A DNA stretch of 64,000 nt, taken from assembly GCF_030272615.1 (NCBI RefSeq), contig NC_081406.1:267850520-267914519 (forward strand), in the 5' to 3' direction. The position numbers and the translations under genes were made by a program. This stretch comes from Cryptomeria japonica (lineage: Eukaryota; Streptophyta; Pinopsida; Cupressales; Cupressaceae). Position 1 is the first letter of the stretch. Every line of letters begins with the position of its first letter. Positions 54,000 through 64,000 of the stretch are shown here, piece by piece. The notes under the pieces are model-generated. The model saw nothing but the letters and a program-made list of their open reading frames with translations. It did not search any database and was not told the DNA's origin.

Positions 54000-55529
54000 T
54001 CAGAGTATGTCCATGCAAAGTTGATCTTCTTTTTCTGAAAAGAGGTTGCTGAAATATTTTAACTCTTCTGCTGATAGTGATTGAGCTAAGTAGATAATAT
54101 GTGATGTCTCTTGACTTCCAATATTTACTGGTTGAGTCAGTTCAATCAATATTGAAGACCTTTCTTGGAAGTGACTTGGTATCATATCAAGTATCTCACT
54201 CTCAGGTGCCTCAGAGAGGTTTTCACCCTTAGGTATGTCCTTTCTTTTTACTATTTTTTATTCTGACACCACCATAGTGTGGTTTTCGCCATCAAATCTC
54301 TTATTTTTCTTTTTTTGATTTTTGCAACTAAGATAATTGATACTTGCTACTGCCATGTTCCCACTTTGCTCACTAGTGAAAGATTCCATTGGCTCAACTG
54401 CATGAAGATAGTATGCTAATGTGTGGTCATTGGCAAAGATAGGTACATCCAAAGGTTGGTCCTGGAGAGTATGAATAGTTAGTTCAGGATGTACCAAGCA
54501 TAAATTTTGAATAGGTTCAAGGGATTTCACGGTATTATCATCATAAATTTGAACCGACAAGTCTAGTTCCAAAAGACTACCTTGGATAAGTGTCTCGGGA
54601 CCAGGAAGAGTTACAACATGATTATCAAAGTGCATGTTAATATTTAGTTGACCTAATCCAATAGACCTACTACTAGCACCATCGTCTACTTCAGACTGGA
54701 CTACATATTGTGGTTTGACAGTAACAGGGTCAGCAGACAGAATCTCGACATTCATGTTGGAGTACTCATAGTTTGATGGCGAATAGATATTGTTATAAAT
54801 AGAGCTTATGTCAGAGTCATTAGAGTCATAAGATGAAGTTTCTAACTCTTCTTCAAGTGATCTAGTAAAAGTATGTATAGTATCAATACCTAAATCTTTG
54901 ATGTTGCAAGTTCCTTCATGATTTGGTTCGTGGATCACTTGTATTTGACATACCTATTGACATGGCTTTGATGACTCTGTTAGTCTCTGTCATCTTTTCC
55001 ATACAGCTTCCTCTAGACTGATGACCAACCCTACTTCAGTAGCCTTGAATTCTTCTTTTGTAGTTCCATACCTGATTTTTTCTATCTCATTAGAGGGAGA
55101 TATATTAGGAGAATAATTTTCTTGTGTTCTTTCTTCTTTCAGTTGTTGTTCATAGTCTTCTTGTCTTTTTAGTATGTTTTCTTCTATTTCCTTTTGTAGC
55201 TTTAAGGATATTATCTCTTGTGCTTCATCTATGATATCACTATATTCTTATGGATTTTTTATAGTAGATGTATCTGAGAGATGATCTAGACCCCATTCAT
55301 ACTCATTCCAGTTAGTTTCTGAATCATCTATTTTCTTTCTACCAGTGTATATGACCGGAATATTCAATGGTGCAAACAATTCTTTAATTCTTTCTACCTC
55401 TTCTCTCATATCCTCTAGGACTTCTACTCCTTGTAGTGTTATTGCTGATACAATTGGAACTTGATTACTAGCTACTTCTTCTCTCTTGATTGCCAATTCT
55501 TGTTCATTTTCATACTCTATTAGAATCGA
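54000..55529 (-). pseudogene. Tat-C polyprotein linker before RT
   Basis: Acidic, low in recognisable motifs. HFQERSSILIELTQPVNIGS (about 54100-54175) matches HFHERSPILIEPTQSINIGT at the end of the Tat-A linker, and NWNEYEWG (about 55300) matches the Tat-A NEYEWG. The G-patch-like part and protease would lie further upstream and are lost to copia-W at 55530. The visible open pieces are 54258-54938 and 55248-55529. Confidence 0.75.
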
Positions 55530-56301
55530 TGATAGTCCCAAAGATACTGAGAGGGGGGGTGAATCAGTATCTAACCGGTTAACAGAATTTCTAACCTTAT
55601 TAAGTATTTTGTATTCCAAAACAATGTACTGATAAACAAGAATTAATGCAGTAAATAAGAATAGTAAAGACAACATAGAAAACACACCATAACACAAGAT
55701 GTTTAATGAGGAAACCCGGTGTGGGAAAAACCTCGGTGGGATTTGTGACCCACAATATTCATTCACTGGCCAATGAATGGATATTACTTACAAGAGGTGC
55801 CTGCACATGCAGGAAAGCCAACTGCCTAGATCTCACTGCTCAATTACAAAAGGAAGTCTCACTGACTTACAAAATGGATTATGAGAATCCAATACAATGT
55901 ACTGCTACAAAATAGCATCTACTATGCCAGGTTCAGTCTGGTTTAAGCTCATACAATAACCATAAACCCTTCAACAAAATTTGCCTTAATATTCACTCTA
56001 CATATCCATCATATCTATCCTCTATGTATATCAAAATGATCTACAAGATCTCATACTTATATATGAGTCTTATTACAATATGCCATGTTGGCTTACAAAA
56101 AGATATTACAATTAAATACAAAATATAATAATCAAAATCCTGTCAGCTGAGATGTCAGTAAACATTATTGTCGCTGTCGGTGAAGTGTCTGCCCGTGTAG
56201 AGTCTCCCAGTGCCATAAGATTGCAAGGTTGCTGGTAAGTTGTCATCAATGAAAACACCTTCAATCACCTTCAATTCTCATTGGAGTGTGCAATGCCAAC
56301 A
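55530..56301 (-). repeat. copia-W 3' LTR
   Basis: The 772 bp run from TGATAGTCCC to TGCCAACA on the plus strand. It holds GAGAGGGGGGGTGAATCAGT near its end and a GAGGAAACCCGGTGTGGGAA block at about 55708, both shared with the other Sirevirus-like LTRs here. No second copy is visible, so the left boundary rests on similarity to the copia-Y LTR end. Confidence 0.8.
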
Positions 56302-56501
56302 ATCTCCCCCTTTGACATTGATGGCAACACTCATGAGAAAAATCCAAAATTATTCCCAAAATTAAAGTCCAAAAATCTTACCAAAAATGTGTGGTCCCCC
56401 TAAGCAGATGATCTCTTCTGATAATCATTTTTCTCAGTACTATTACTCCCCCTTTGACATCAATGACAAAGGTTGTCAAAATTGTAAAATGAGTGCAGTT
56501 T
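56302..56501 (-). other. copia-W PPT pair and 3' noncoding region
   Basis: The minus strand has ATGTCAAAGGGGGAGAT abutting the LTR, and a near-copy, ATGTCAAAGGGGGAGT, at 56445-56460. Duplicated PPTs are described for Sireviruses. Confidence 0.75.
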
Positions 56502-56903
56502 TCAGCTAGAACCTTGTAACCGGTTGGTTACAATCTGGAATAAGTCTGCTAAGACCAAGTTCAAACTCTGAGTAAACCTATTGCTATCCTTCAAAGCTGC
56601 CTTTGTTCTCTGAATAGTATCAGTGAGATGATGCATTTTCTCTTTCGGTGTCTTCTGTCCTTGAATAAGTGCCTCAAAGATCTCTTTCCTTGGAGAGATG
56701 ATGCTATCCAACTTTGGAGTGAGTCTGCATTTAAGTTCTTTTGCTTTTCCCTTTAATCTTTCCTTTTCCTTCTCTAACTTCTCCAATTTCTCTTTAAATC
56801 CAGCAATTTCTTGCTCAATAACTAATATTGGTTCTGATGAGCCAATGATATTATCAGCTATGTCATCAATTTCCTTTTGCACTTTGTTGATTTTCTTATC
56901 AAT
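56502..56903 (-). CDS. copia-W last ORF, coiled-coil protein (N-terminal part lost to copia-V)
   Basis: About 134 codons before the copia-V junction: KKINKVQKEIDDIADNIIGS, IAGFKEKLEKLEKEKERLKG, then LTPKLDSIISPRKEIFEALI and a leucine-rich end (FTQSLNLVLADLFQIVTN). A heptad pattern makes a coiled coil likely (about 56700-56880). There is no transmembrane stretch in view. It lies immediately 5' of the PPTs, the place of the env-like ORF in Sireviruses. It is open without a stop although the neighbours are broken. The first few residues (MSTYSTHIPT) come from the inserted copia-V LTR. Function unknown; an env-like or accessory protein is inference. Confidence 0.6.
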   Translation of the reverse strand: MDKKINKVQKEIDDIADNIIGSSEPILVIEQEIAGFKEKLEKLEKEKERLKGKAKELKCRLTPKLDSIISPRKEIFEALIQGQKTPKEKMHHLTDTIQRTKAALKDSNRFTQSLNLVLADLFQIVTNRLQGSS

Positions 56904-58476
56904 TGTTGGTATATGTGTAGAATATGTTGACATGATGATATTGTGTTGTCATTGATGTCAATATGCTAAAAGAGAACCAGTAATATGATGAAGAGTGAAC
57001 CGGTAACATGATGAAGAGTGAACAGGATTATTGAAATTAAGCAACTGACAAAGAGAACTAGTATGATGTTGTGAACTAGCATATGTGAAAAAGTGAAGCG
57101 GTATGCTTGTCCAAGTGAACCGATATGATGTTGTGAACCGGAACCAGTATGTCAGAATGAGAACCAGTATATGGAATGTTTTGTATCTAGGGTTCATATG
57201 GCATAACTACCGGTTGCTAGTCTCAGCTTTAGGGTTTCTGGTTGAAGTGTTACGAGCCTGTGTGTTTCAACAGATGGCATTGTGTGATGAGTTAGCATTG
57301 TAAAAGAGATCAGATCATGTTGCCACATCAGCCTCATGCACGTGAAGGATCTTGCATGAAGGAGATTGATCCTATCTACTTCAGGAATGTGTGAAGTCTT
57401 TGCAAATGGTGGAGAATGTGTGATGGGTTATCACCTCCAAGAAGTGGTGAAGAACGAACGATGGAGAATGTCTTGAGATCTGTTCAAGATCGTTGTATTC
57501 AAATGCATAGTGTTCAATGGTTAGGATTGAACCGACTAAATTTCTCAACCTAAGTGTTTAGGGTTTAGGGTTTATGCTACTGACCTATCTGTTTCCTATA
57601 AGGTCGATGTGATGTTTCATGTTGAGGCTGTTAGCAAATGTTGTGTGTGTATCTATGTGCAGAGATACATGATTCTTTCTAGACCAGTTGAGAGGATTGA
57701 TACCTGCATACTGTGTGTGCAAAAGGAAGGAACTAAAGTGGATCTACATTGGCATTGAGTGCTATTACCAGATCATTGTAATACCTATTGATCTCTAATC
57801 ACTTCAACAATTGGAAAATCCCTTAACAGGGTAGCTTTAACCAACTTGCTATAAATCCAATAACAGGGTGACTCAAAGCCATTGAGTTCATAAAATCCTT
57901 TAACAAGGTAACCTCTAATAGGGTTTAACCCTTAGCTAGGTATTCTAGCCATCCCTTAACTGGATAATTCCTAATAGGATCAGTTCCTAACAGAACCTGT
58001 TGTAACAGTCTTTAACCGAACTAGGCTTCTAACAGAGTGGACTTCTAAAGAGTTCAAAATAGCTTGTGGGTATTCAGCCCTACCGTGGTTTTTCCCAGTT
58101 GGGTTTCTACGTGAAAAATATGTGTGTCATGTGTGATGTCCTTTTCATGTGATGCTTTGTTGTTTTATGTCAAGTGGTGAATAATGTTGATCTAGCAAGT
58201 TATTATATCTCTGATGATAGATTATCTATTTATGCATAAGGACAAAGTGGAAATGAGGGAGTAGGTTGTATGTAAAGCTAAGAAGATCGACTGGTTCATG
58301 TCTTTCACATTTGCACTGTGTTTAACCGGTAGTAGTCTGGTTTGGACCGATGTTAGGGATTTCCAGTAGTTTACAGTCTGCAATCAAACTGGTTCAGGAA
58401 AAGTTTTTGTGCATGTACTGATTCACCCCCCCTCTAAGTACCAGTTCGGTACTCACTATTCATCATTGAGTTATCA
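56904..58476 (+). repeat. copia-V 5' LTR
   Basis: The 1573 bp start TGTTGGTATATG and end TTATCA. They contain repeated GTGAACCGGTA/GAACCGGAACC words (56980-57170), a three-unit telomere-like run (57557-57574), a CCTTTAACAAGG-type word array (about 57810-58040), the GGTTTTTCCC...GGGTTTCTACGT block (58087-58112) and TGATTCACCCCCCCTCTAAG near the end (about 58418). Confidence 0.93.
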
Positions 58477-58478
58477 AT

Positions 58479-58500
58479 TGGTATCAGAGCACCCTCCAGG
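58479..58500 (+). other. copia-V primer binding site
   Basis: TGGTATCAGAGCACCCTCC, complementary to the initiator tRNA-Met 3' end, 2 bp after the LTR. Confidence 0.95.
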
Positions 58501-58547
58501 TCCTCTATGTTGTAAGCTTAATCACTTGAGGGAAATATCCTATTATA

Positions 58548-59534
58548 ATGATGAAGAGGGAAGGTCCAAAATTCAACAAAGATGACTTTAAAATATGGAA
58601 GGACAGAATGAAGATATACATCAGAAGCATGGGTGCTCAACATTGGAGCTATGTTGAGAATGTTTATGTTATCCCTACCGGTACTCTCACCGATGACAAA
58701 AAGAGAGAGATTCAGGAGAATGGGCAAGTCATGGAAGCCCTAATCAGTAGTTTATCTAAAATTGAGTTTATTCATGTCTAGGATAAAGAAAATCCCAAAG
58801 AAGTATGGGATACTCTTGAGAATATCTATGGCCATGATGAGCATGTAAAAAAAGCTAAGGAAGAAATCCTTAGAGGGAAGTTTGAAGACATGCAGATGGT
58901 TGAAGGTGAGACCATTCAACAATATGGAATAAGAATCAAAATTGTTGTTAGAGATATCAAGAGTGCAGGTGGTAAAATGGAAGATTCCACTGTTGTTAGC
59001 AAAGTTTTGAGATCCTTATTACCGATCTATGCAATAAGGGTTGCTGCTATTTAGGAGTTGAGATCAATAGACAAGACTAAGGTATCCCTAAACTCCATCA
59101 TTGCAAAGTTGACAACCTATGAGCTAAATAGTTTTGATGGCAGTGTTCAGAAGACTAAATTAGCTTTTAGAGCATCTGCTACACCATCCAGAAAAGGAAA
59201 AGAAGCAAGCACCAGTGGTGAACCAAGACAGAGTAGAGAAATGGATGATGAGGAGATTCTAATGGAATTTGAAGCTCTTCTTGCCAAGAGACTTCCTAAG
59301 GGAACCGGAAAATATAGAGGTAAGCTTCCTTTAAAATGCTTCTCTTATAACCAGATATGACACATCACTATAAATTGCCCTAATGGTGATAACAAGGACA
59401 AACTGGAAAGGTTCAAGAAATTCAAAGGAGGAAACCAGAGAAACTATTTTGTAGCAGTTGATGAAGGTGTCACAGATGAGGAATCAAAATATGAAGAAAA
59501 TGAAGATATCGTGTTTGTTGCAGTCAAGTAGGAT
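58548..59534 (+). pseudogene. copia-V Gag
   Basis: Starts MMKREGPKFNKDDFKIWKDR at 58548. The UBN2-like capsid region follows (VYVIPTGTLTDDKK, VWDTLENIYGHDEHV, ILRGKFEDMQMVEGETIQQY, VVSKVLRSLLPIYAIRV). The zinc knuckle reads CFSYNQI*HITINC: the second Cys is now Tyr and a stop replaces the Gly, both explained by G to A changes. Further stops are at about 58780 and 59053 and before DVSDKK near 59530. One frame throughout. Gag would form the particle, but the knuckle is lost. Confidence 0.88.
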
Positions 59535-59852
59535 GTGTCAGACAAAAAGGCTCTTGTCTCCTGCTTTGATAATTCCAATGAGTGGATTATTGACAGTGGT
59601 TGTTCTCACCATATGACTGGTGACCAAAGTAAGTTTATATCTTTGGAAGAGTATGATGGTGGGGTGGTTCATTTTGGTAATGATGCACCATGTATGGTCA
59701 AAGGCAGAGGGTCCATCTCTCTAAATGGAAAGAGCAGTGCTGACAATGTGTATTGGGTGGAAGGTCTCAGACACAATCTATTGAGTGTTGCCCAACTGAA
59801 TGACAGTGGACTCACTTTGGAATTAAAAAATGGAGTGAACTTATGGCCACCG
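59535..59852 (+). pseudogene. copia-V protease
   Basis: NEWIIDSGCSHHMTGDQSKF carries the DSG active site (about 59590), then DGGVVHFGNDAPCMVKGRG and VYWVEGLRHNLLSVAQL at the junction to integrase. It is open for 111 codons. It closely resembles the copia-X and copia-Y fragments. It matures the polyprotein; here it is intact apart from stops on either side. Confidence 0.88.
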
Positions 59853-61040
59853 TATGCAGACCAAAGGTAACTTATTTCAGTTGAATGCAAATATAAGTAC
59901 ATGTCTTATGGCTAAGTTTGATGATAGCTGGATATGGCATAGGAGACTCTGCCATGTAAACTTTGATAACATAGTAAAGGCTAGTAAGATCAAGGCAGTT
60001 AGAGGATTGTCGATGCCGAGAAAACTGGAAAATCCTTTGTGTAGAGAATGTCAACTGGGGAAAATGTCTTCCTCAACCTTCAAAGGTAAATCTTTCACAG
60101 CTGACAACTTACTTGATCTTGTGCATACTGATTTGTGTGGTCCTATGAAAAATAGGAGTGTGCAAGGAGATAGGTATTTTACGATTCTTACAGATGATTG
60201 CTTAAGAATGATGTGGGTCACATTCTTGAAGGACAAGTCTGAAGCCTTTGGAAAGTGGTATAAGAATCAAATACCTTAGAACTGATCAAGGAGGGGAATT
60301 CACTTTCGGTGAATTCAACAAATATTGTGAAGAGAATGGCATCAAGAGGCAACTATGTGCCCCCTAGACTCCACAACAGAATGGCCTAGCAGAGAGAAAC
60401 AACTGGACTGTGGTTGAAGCGGCTAGAACTATGTTGATCCAAGGAAAGGTTGCTCACACCTTTTGGAGAGAAGTGGTGAGCAGTGTAGTCTACACAATGA
60501 ACTGGGTTCTCATCAAGAAAGGAAAGGATAAGACTCCTTATGAGTACTTGACCGGTAAGACACTAGTGGTAAGCTACTTTAGAGTGTTTGGTAGTAAATG
60601 TTATATCAAGAGGAGTGAACATCAGAGCAAGTTTGATGTTTTTATGATGAGGGAATGTTCCTAGGGTATTCCACTAAGAGCAAAGATCTCAAATGTTTCA
60701 ACAATAGGACTCAGAGAATTATTGAAAGCATCAATGTTAGGGTTGATAAAAACTATGAGAAATCAGAGGAAACTGGCAGAGAGCATGTAGGAGATGAACT
60801 GGTAGTAACTTTCTGGGAACCAATTACAAATTAGCCCAGTACCAACAATTGTGCTCCTACACCGGTAGATGTTGATGAAGATGAGGATGATGAAGAAAAG
60901 CAAGAGGAAGCTATTAAGAACATACCTGGGTATGTCAAACTAAATGATGATCCAAAGCAAATCATAGGAGACAAAGAAGTAGGAATTATTACAAGAAGAA
61001 AGGTCAGAGAAAGCTCATGTATGAACTCTTAATTTGAGCC
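59853..61040 (+). pseudogene. copia-V integrase
   Basis: Finger WIWHRRLCHVNFDNIV...LCRECQLGK, then LLDLVHTDLCGP (first Asp), YLRTDQGGEFTFGEF (second Asp, about 60285) and TPQQNGLAERNNWTV (Glu, about 60395), then FRVFGSKCYIKRSEHQSKFD. Frameshifts lie near 60275 (after GKWYKNQ) and near 60645 (after SKFDV). The tail to about 61040 is acidic (DVDEDEDDEEKQEE) with stops. Integrase inserts cDNA. All three acidic residues remain. Confidence 0.88.
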
Positions 61041-61960
61041 TAAATCATTCAAAGAGGCACATAAAGATGACGACTGGATCAAAGTAATGGAGGAGGAACT
61101 TGACTAGATATAAAAGAATGGTACATGGTCTTTGGTACCTAGACCAGAGCATAAAAATGTCATTGGAACCAAATGGGTTTTTTAGAAATAAGCTAAATGA
61201 GGATGGCACGGTGGTAAGGAACAAAGCCAGACTAGTATGTAAAGGATATGCCCAAGAAGAAGGAGAAGACTATGGTGAAACCTTTGCTCCAGTAGCAAGA
61301 TTGGAAGGAGTTTGTATGCTTCTTGCATATGCAAATTTTAAAGGATTCAAGGTATACCAAATGGATGTAAAATCTATATTTTTAAATGGAATACTTGAAG
61401 AGGAGGTGTATATAGAGCAACCAGATGGGTTTTCCCTATCAGAAGATAGTAACATGGTGTGTAGGCTACATAAAGCCTTATATGGACTGAAGCAGGCACC
61501 AAGAGCATGGTATGAATGCTTGCATTCCCAACTTGTGAAGATTGGATTTGAAAGAACAAGTGAAAATAGCAATATCTACTTGAAATCAGAAGGAGATCAG
61601 ATTCTGATCTATGAAGTATTTGCTGATGACATAATCTTTGGTGGAGATGACAAGATGAGTCATGACTTTGCAGATGAGATGAAAAAGGAGTTTGAAATGT
61701 CACTCATAGGGGAAATTAAGTTCTTCATTGGACTGCAGATTCAACAAATGAAAAATGGAATCTTTATTACTCAGTCCAAGTATGTCAAAGAGGTGTTGAA
61801 GACTTTTGGCATGGAAGACAGTAAACCGGTTGGTACACCAATGGTGACCGGTTGTAAACTATCAAAAGAGGATGACTCAACATTGGTAAATGAGAAGGAA
61901 TACCGATCAATTATTAGTAAGTTGCATTATGCAGTGCATAGCAGACCGGACATTGCACAT
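61041..61960 (+). pseudogene. copia-V reverse transcriptase
   Basis: The homologous region starts [19 protein letters not shown] and is open from about 61100. Motifs: [68 protein letters not shown] and the catalytic [11 protein letters not shown] (about 61615). FADD here replaces the usual VDD/YVDD context (copia-Y has FVDD), but the Asp-Asp pair stays. It continues without a break into RNase H to 62206. Confidence 0.92.
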
Positions 61961-62572
61961 GCAATAGGTATTACCACTCGGTTTCAGCAAAGCCCAAGAG
62001 AATCCCACTTGGTAGCACTCAAGTGGATTCTTAGATATCTGAAGGGAACTATTGACTATGAGTTATGGTATCCATACAATAATGATTTCAACTTGAAAGT
62101 GTTCACAGATGCTGATTGGGCTAGTAATGTAGATGGCCGAAAGAGCACAACCGGTGGTGCATTCTTTCTCGGTGGTAGACTAGTCTCATGGATGAGTAAA
62201 AAGTAGAGTTGTATCTCTCAGTCTACAACAGAAGCAGAGTATGTTGTTGCTTTTATGAACTGTACCCAGACTATTCGGATGAAGCATGTATTGAATGGAT
62301 TCAAAGTTCCTATATCTAAATCGGTAAGCATATTCTATGGCAATACAAGTGCAATTAACATATCCAAGAATCTGGTTTTACATTCTAGAACCAAGCATTT
62401 TGAACTCAAGTATCATTTCTTGAGGGAAAAGGTTCAGAACAAAGAGGTGGTATTGGAACATGTTTTCAGTAAGGAGCAGTTAGCATACATATTCACCAAG
62501 CCTCTACCAAAGGCTACTTTTACCTATCTGAGAGGTGAGCTAGGGGTGCTACCCCTTCAAGAGGTAATCTAA
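61961..62572 (+). pseudogene. copia-V RNase H and polyprotein end
   Basis: [20 protein letters not shown] (first Asp), TTEAEYVVAFMNC (Glu) and IFYGNTSAINISKN (third position Gly-Asn instead of Asp-Asn), then HSRTKHFELKYHFLREKV and VFSKEQLAYIFTKPLPKATF, ending at TAA 62570-62572. A TAG at about 62204 interrupts SKK*SC. The NTSAINISKN/LHSRTKH block resembles Sirevirus RNase H. It degrades template RNA. Confidence 0.9.
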
Positions 62573-62817
62573 AGGTTTGTGCTCCACATCAGTTCGATCT
62601 TACTTTGCTATATCTTTTCAGGATTGATGTGTTGAAGGATGCTACTCCTCAGGGGGAGGAGCATAGTGGAACAGAGAAGCTTATGCCTCCACTTTGGCAT
62701 TGTTGTCAATGGGGGACAAGATGTGAAGTGGAAAAGATATCTGCAATATTAAGGAGAAGATGTGATGCAGAAAGAGAGATATCTTTGTATATTGCCATCA
62801 ATGCCAAAGGGGGAGAT
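62573..62817 (+). other. copia-V 3' noncoding region with two PPTs
   Basis: CTCAGGGGGAGGAGCATAG lies at about 62649-62667, and ATGCCAAAGGGGGAGAT ends at 62817, directly before the LTR. There is no ORF of note. Confidence 0.82.
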
Positions 62818-64000
62818 TGTTGGCATATGTGCAGAATATGTTGACATGATGATATTGTGTTGTCATTGATGTCAATATGCTGAAAGAGAACCGGTAATAT
62901 GCTGAAGAGTGAACCGGTAACATGATGAAGAGTGAATAGGATTATTGAAGTTAAGCAACTGACAAAGAGAACCGATATGATGTTCTGAACTAGCATACGT
63001 GAAAAAGTGAAGCGGTATGCTTGTCCAAGTGAACTAGTATGATGTTGTGAACTGGAACCGGTATTTCAAAATCAGAACTGGTATATGGAATGTTTTGTAT
63101 CTAGGGTTCATATGACATAACTACCGATTGGTAGTCTCAGCTTCAGGGTTTCTGGTTGAAGTGTTTTAAGCCTGTGTGTTTCAACCGATGGCATTGTGTG
63201 ACGAGTTAGCATTGTAATAGAGATCAGATCATGTTGCCACATCAACCTCATGCACGTGAAGGATCTTGCATGAAGGAGATTGATCCTATCTACCTTGAGA
63301 ATGTGTGAAGTCTATGCAAACAGTGGAGAACGCATGATGGGCTATCACCTCCAAGGAATAGCGAAGAACAAATGATGGAGAATATCTTGAGATATGTTCA
63401 AGACTGTTGTATTCAATGCATAGTGTTCAATGGTCAGGATTGAACCGACTAAATTTCTCAACCTAAGTGTTTAGGGTTTAGGGTTTATGCTACCGACCTA
63501 TCTATCTCCTATAAGGTTGATGTGATGTTTCATGATGAGGTTGTTGGCAAATGTTGTGTGTGTATCTATGTGCAGAGATACGTGATTCTTGCCAGACTAG
63601 TTGAGAGGATTGATACTCGCATAGTGTGTGTGTGTAGAAGGAAGGAACTAAAGTGGATCTACATTGGCATTGAGTGCTATTACCAGATCATTGTAATACC
63701 TATTGATCTCTAATCACTTCAACAGTTGGAAAATCCCTTAACAAGGTAGCTTTAACCAGTTTGTCGTAAATCCTTTAACAAGGTGACTCAAATCCATTGA
63801 GTTCATAAAATCCTTTAACAAGGTAACCTCTAACAGGGTTTAACCCTTAACCAGGTATTCTAGCCATCCCTTAACCAGGTGATCCCTAACAGGATCGGTT
63901 CCTAATAGAACCTGTTGTAACAGTCTTTAATCGGACTAGGCTTCTAACAGAGCAGACTTCTAAAGAGTTCAAAACAACTTGTGGGTATTCATCCCCATGG
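62818..64000 (+). repeat. copia-V 3' LTR, partial
   Basis: It starts TGTTGGCATATG and matches 56904 onward. About 390 bp of its end are beyond the window. The telomere-like run recurs at 63470-63487. Confidence 0.93.

Larger units (their letters stand above)
44640..55529 (-). mobile_element. Tat-C: Tat-lineage gypsy element, degraded, truncated by copia-W
   Basis: The minus-strand order is polyprotein linker, RT, RNase H, second RNase H, integrase, then the antisense PMD gene (47009-49346, plus), PPT and 3' LTR (ending at 45870). Gag, protease and 5' LTR are not in view because copia-W enters at 55530. The protein order, PPT and PMD architecture match Tat-A, but the DNA is much more diverged. 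Stops and at least two frameshifts make it an old copy. Confidence 0.88.
55530..56903 (-). mobile_element. copia-W: 3' end of a Sirevirus-like copia element nested in Tat-C
   Basis: The minus strand shows a last ORF (56502-56903), two PPTs and the 3' LTR (55530-56301). Everything further upstream is beyond copia-V, which enters at 56904, so the identity of its pol is unknown. The LTR/PPT junction (AAAGGGGGAGAT then TGTTGG) is like those of copia-Y and copia-V. Confidence 0.8.
56904..64000 (+). mobile_element. copia-V: Sirevirus-like copia element (3' LTR cut by window end)
   Basis: 5' LTR 56904-58476, PBS, gag, protease, integrase, RT, RNase H, two PPTs and 3' LTR from 62818. It is inserted in the last ORF of copia-W; the left flank is TCAAT (56899-56903). 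The LTRs differ at roughly 30 positions in the first 400 bp by eye, mostly transitions, so it is an old insertion. Coding regions carry stops and at least two frameshifts. Confidence 0.93.

Overview
The window is a stack of plant LTR retrotransposons. I see no host single-copy gene, no rRNA or tRNA gene and no CRISPR array. The AT-rich sequence, long nested elements, Tat-type Ty3/gypsy elements with two RNase H domains and Sirevirus-like Ty1/copia elements point to a large, repeat-rich plant genome. A gymnosperm is plausible, but that is inference.

Layout from left to right. Tat-A is a Ty3/gypsy element on the minus strand. Its 3' LTR occupies 1-1283 (cut by the window edge) and its 5' LTR 22867-24294. 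Its gag-pol runs 19699 to 12198 in one frame apart from a single frameshift. A very young copia element, copia-Z (5957-12015), sits inside it with two identical 318-bp LTRs and a GATAG target duplication. Tat-A itself is inserted in the protease region of copia-X (24295-27106, minus; the rest lies off the left edge). Copia-X is inserted in Tat-B (plus strand; 27107-28252 and 36357-about 40297). Tat-B also holds copia-Y (28253-36356, minus), which in turn carries a solo LTR of the Tat-A family (32428-33910) with a GTAAC duplication. Tat-B appears to interrupt the gag of another gypsy element, gypsy-G (about 40298-42480, minus). After a poorly resolved stretch comes Tat-C (about 44640-55529, minus). 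It is broken by copia-W (55530-56903, minus), and copia-W is broken by copia-V (56904 to the window end, plus).

The most notable system is in the three Tat elements. Each carries, between pol and the 3' LTR and on the strand opposite pol, a gene for a plant mobile domain (PMD, aminotransferase-like) protein. In all three families this gene has the same architecture: a telo-box (AACCCTAA or its complement), a TATA box 4-15 bp further on, a first exon of exactly 75 bp (25 codons) ending at a GTAAGT/GTATGT donor, an intron, and a second exon starting after an AG acceptor. In each case the intron holds an irregular array of short CpG-containing, near-palindromic words (TAGCGCAT, AGCGCTA or TCGTACGA types). 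In Tat-A the same word recurs in the gag leader, in the same orientation relative to the ORF it precedes. PMD genes in gypsy elements are known in general. The shared promoter, exon and intron-array layout is what I could not match to anything I know.

Most coding regions are broken. The stop codons with a clear parent codon are mainly CAG to TAG or CGA to TGA, as expected from deamination of methylated cytosine in silenced elements. LTR comparison by eye gives an age order that fits the nesting: copia-Z (no differences) is younger than Tat-A (about 17 in 1283), which is younger than copia-Y and copia-V (several percent).
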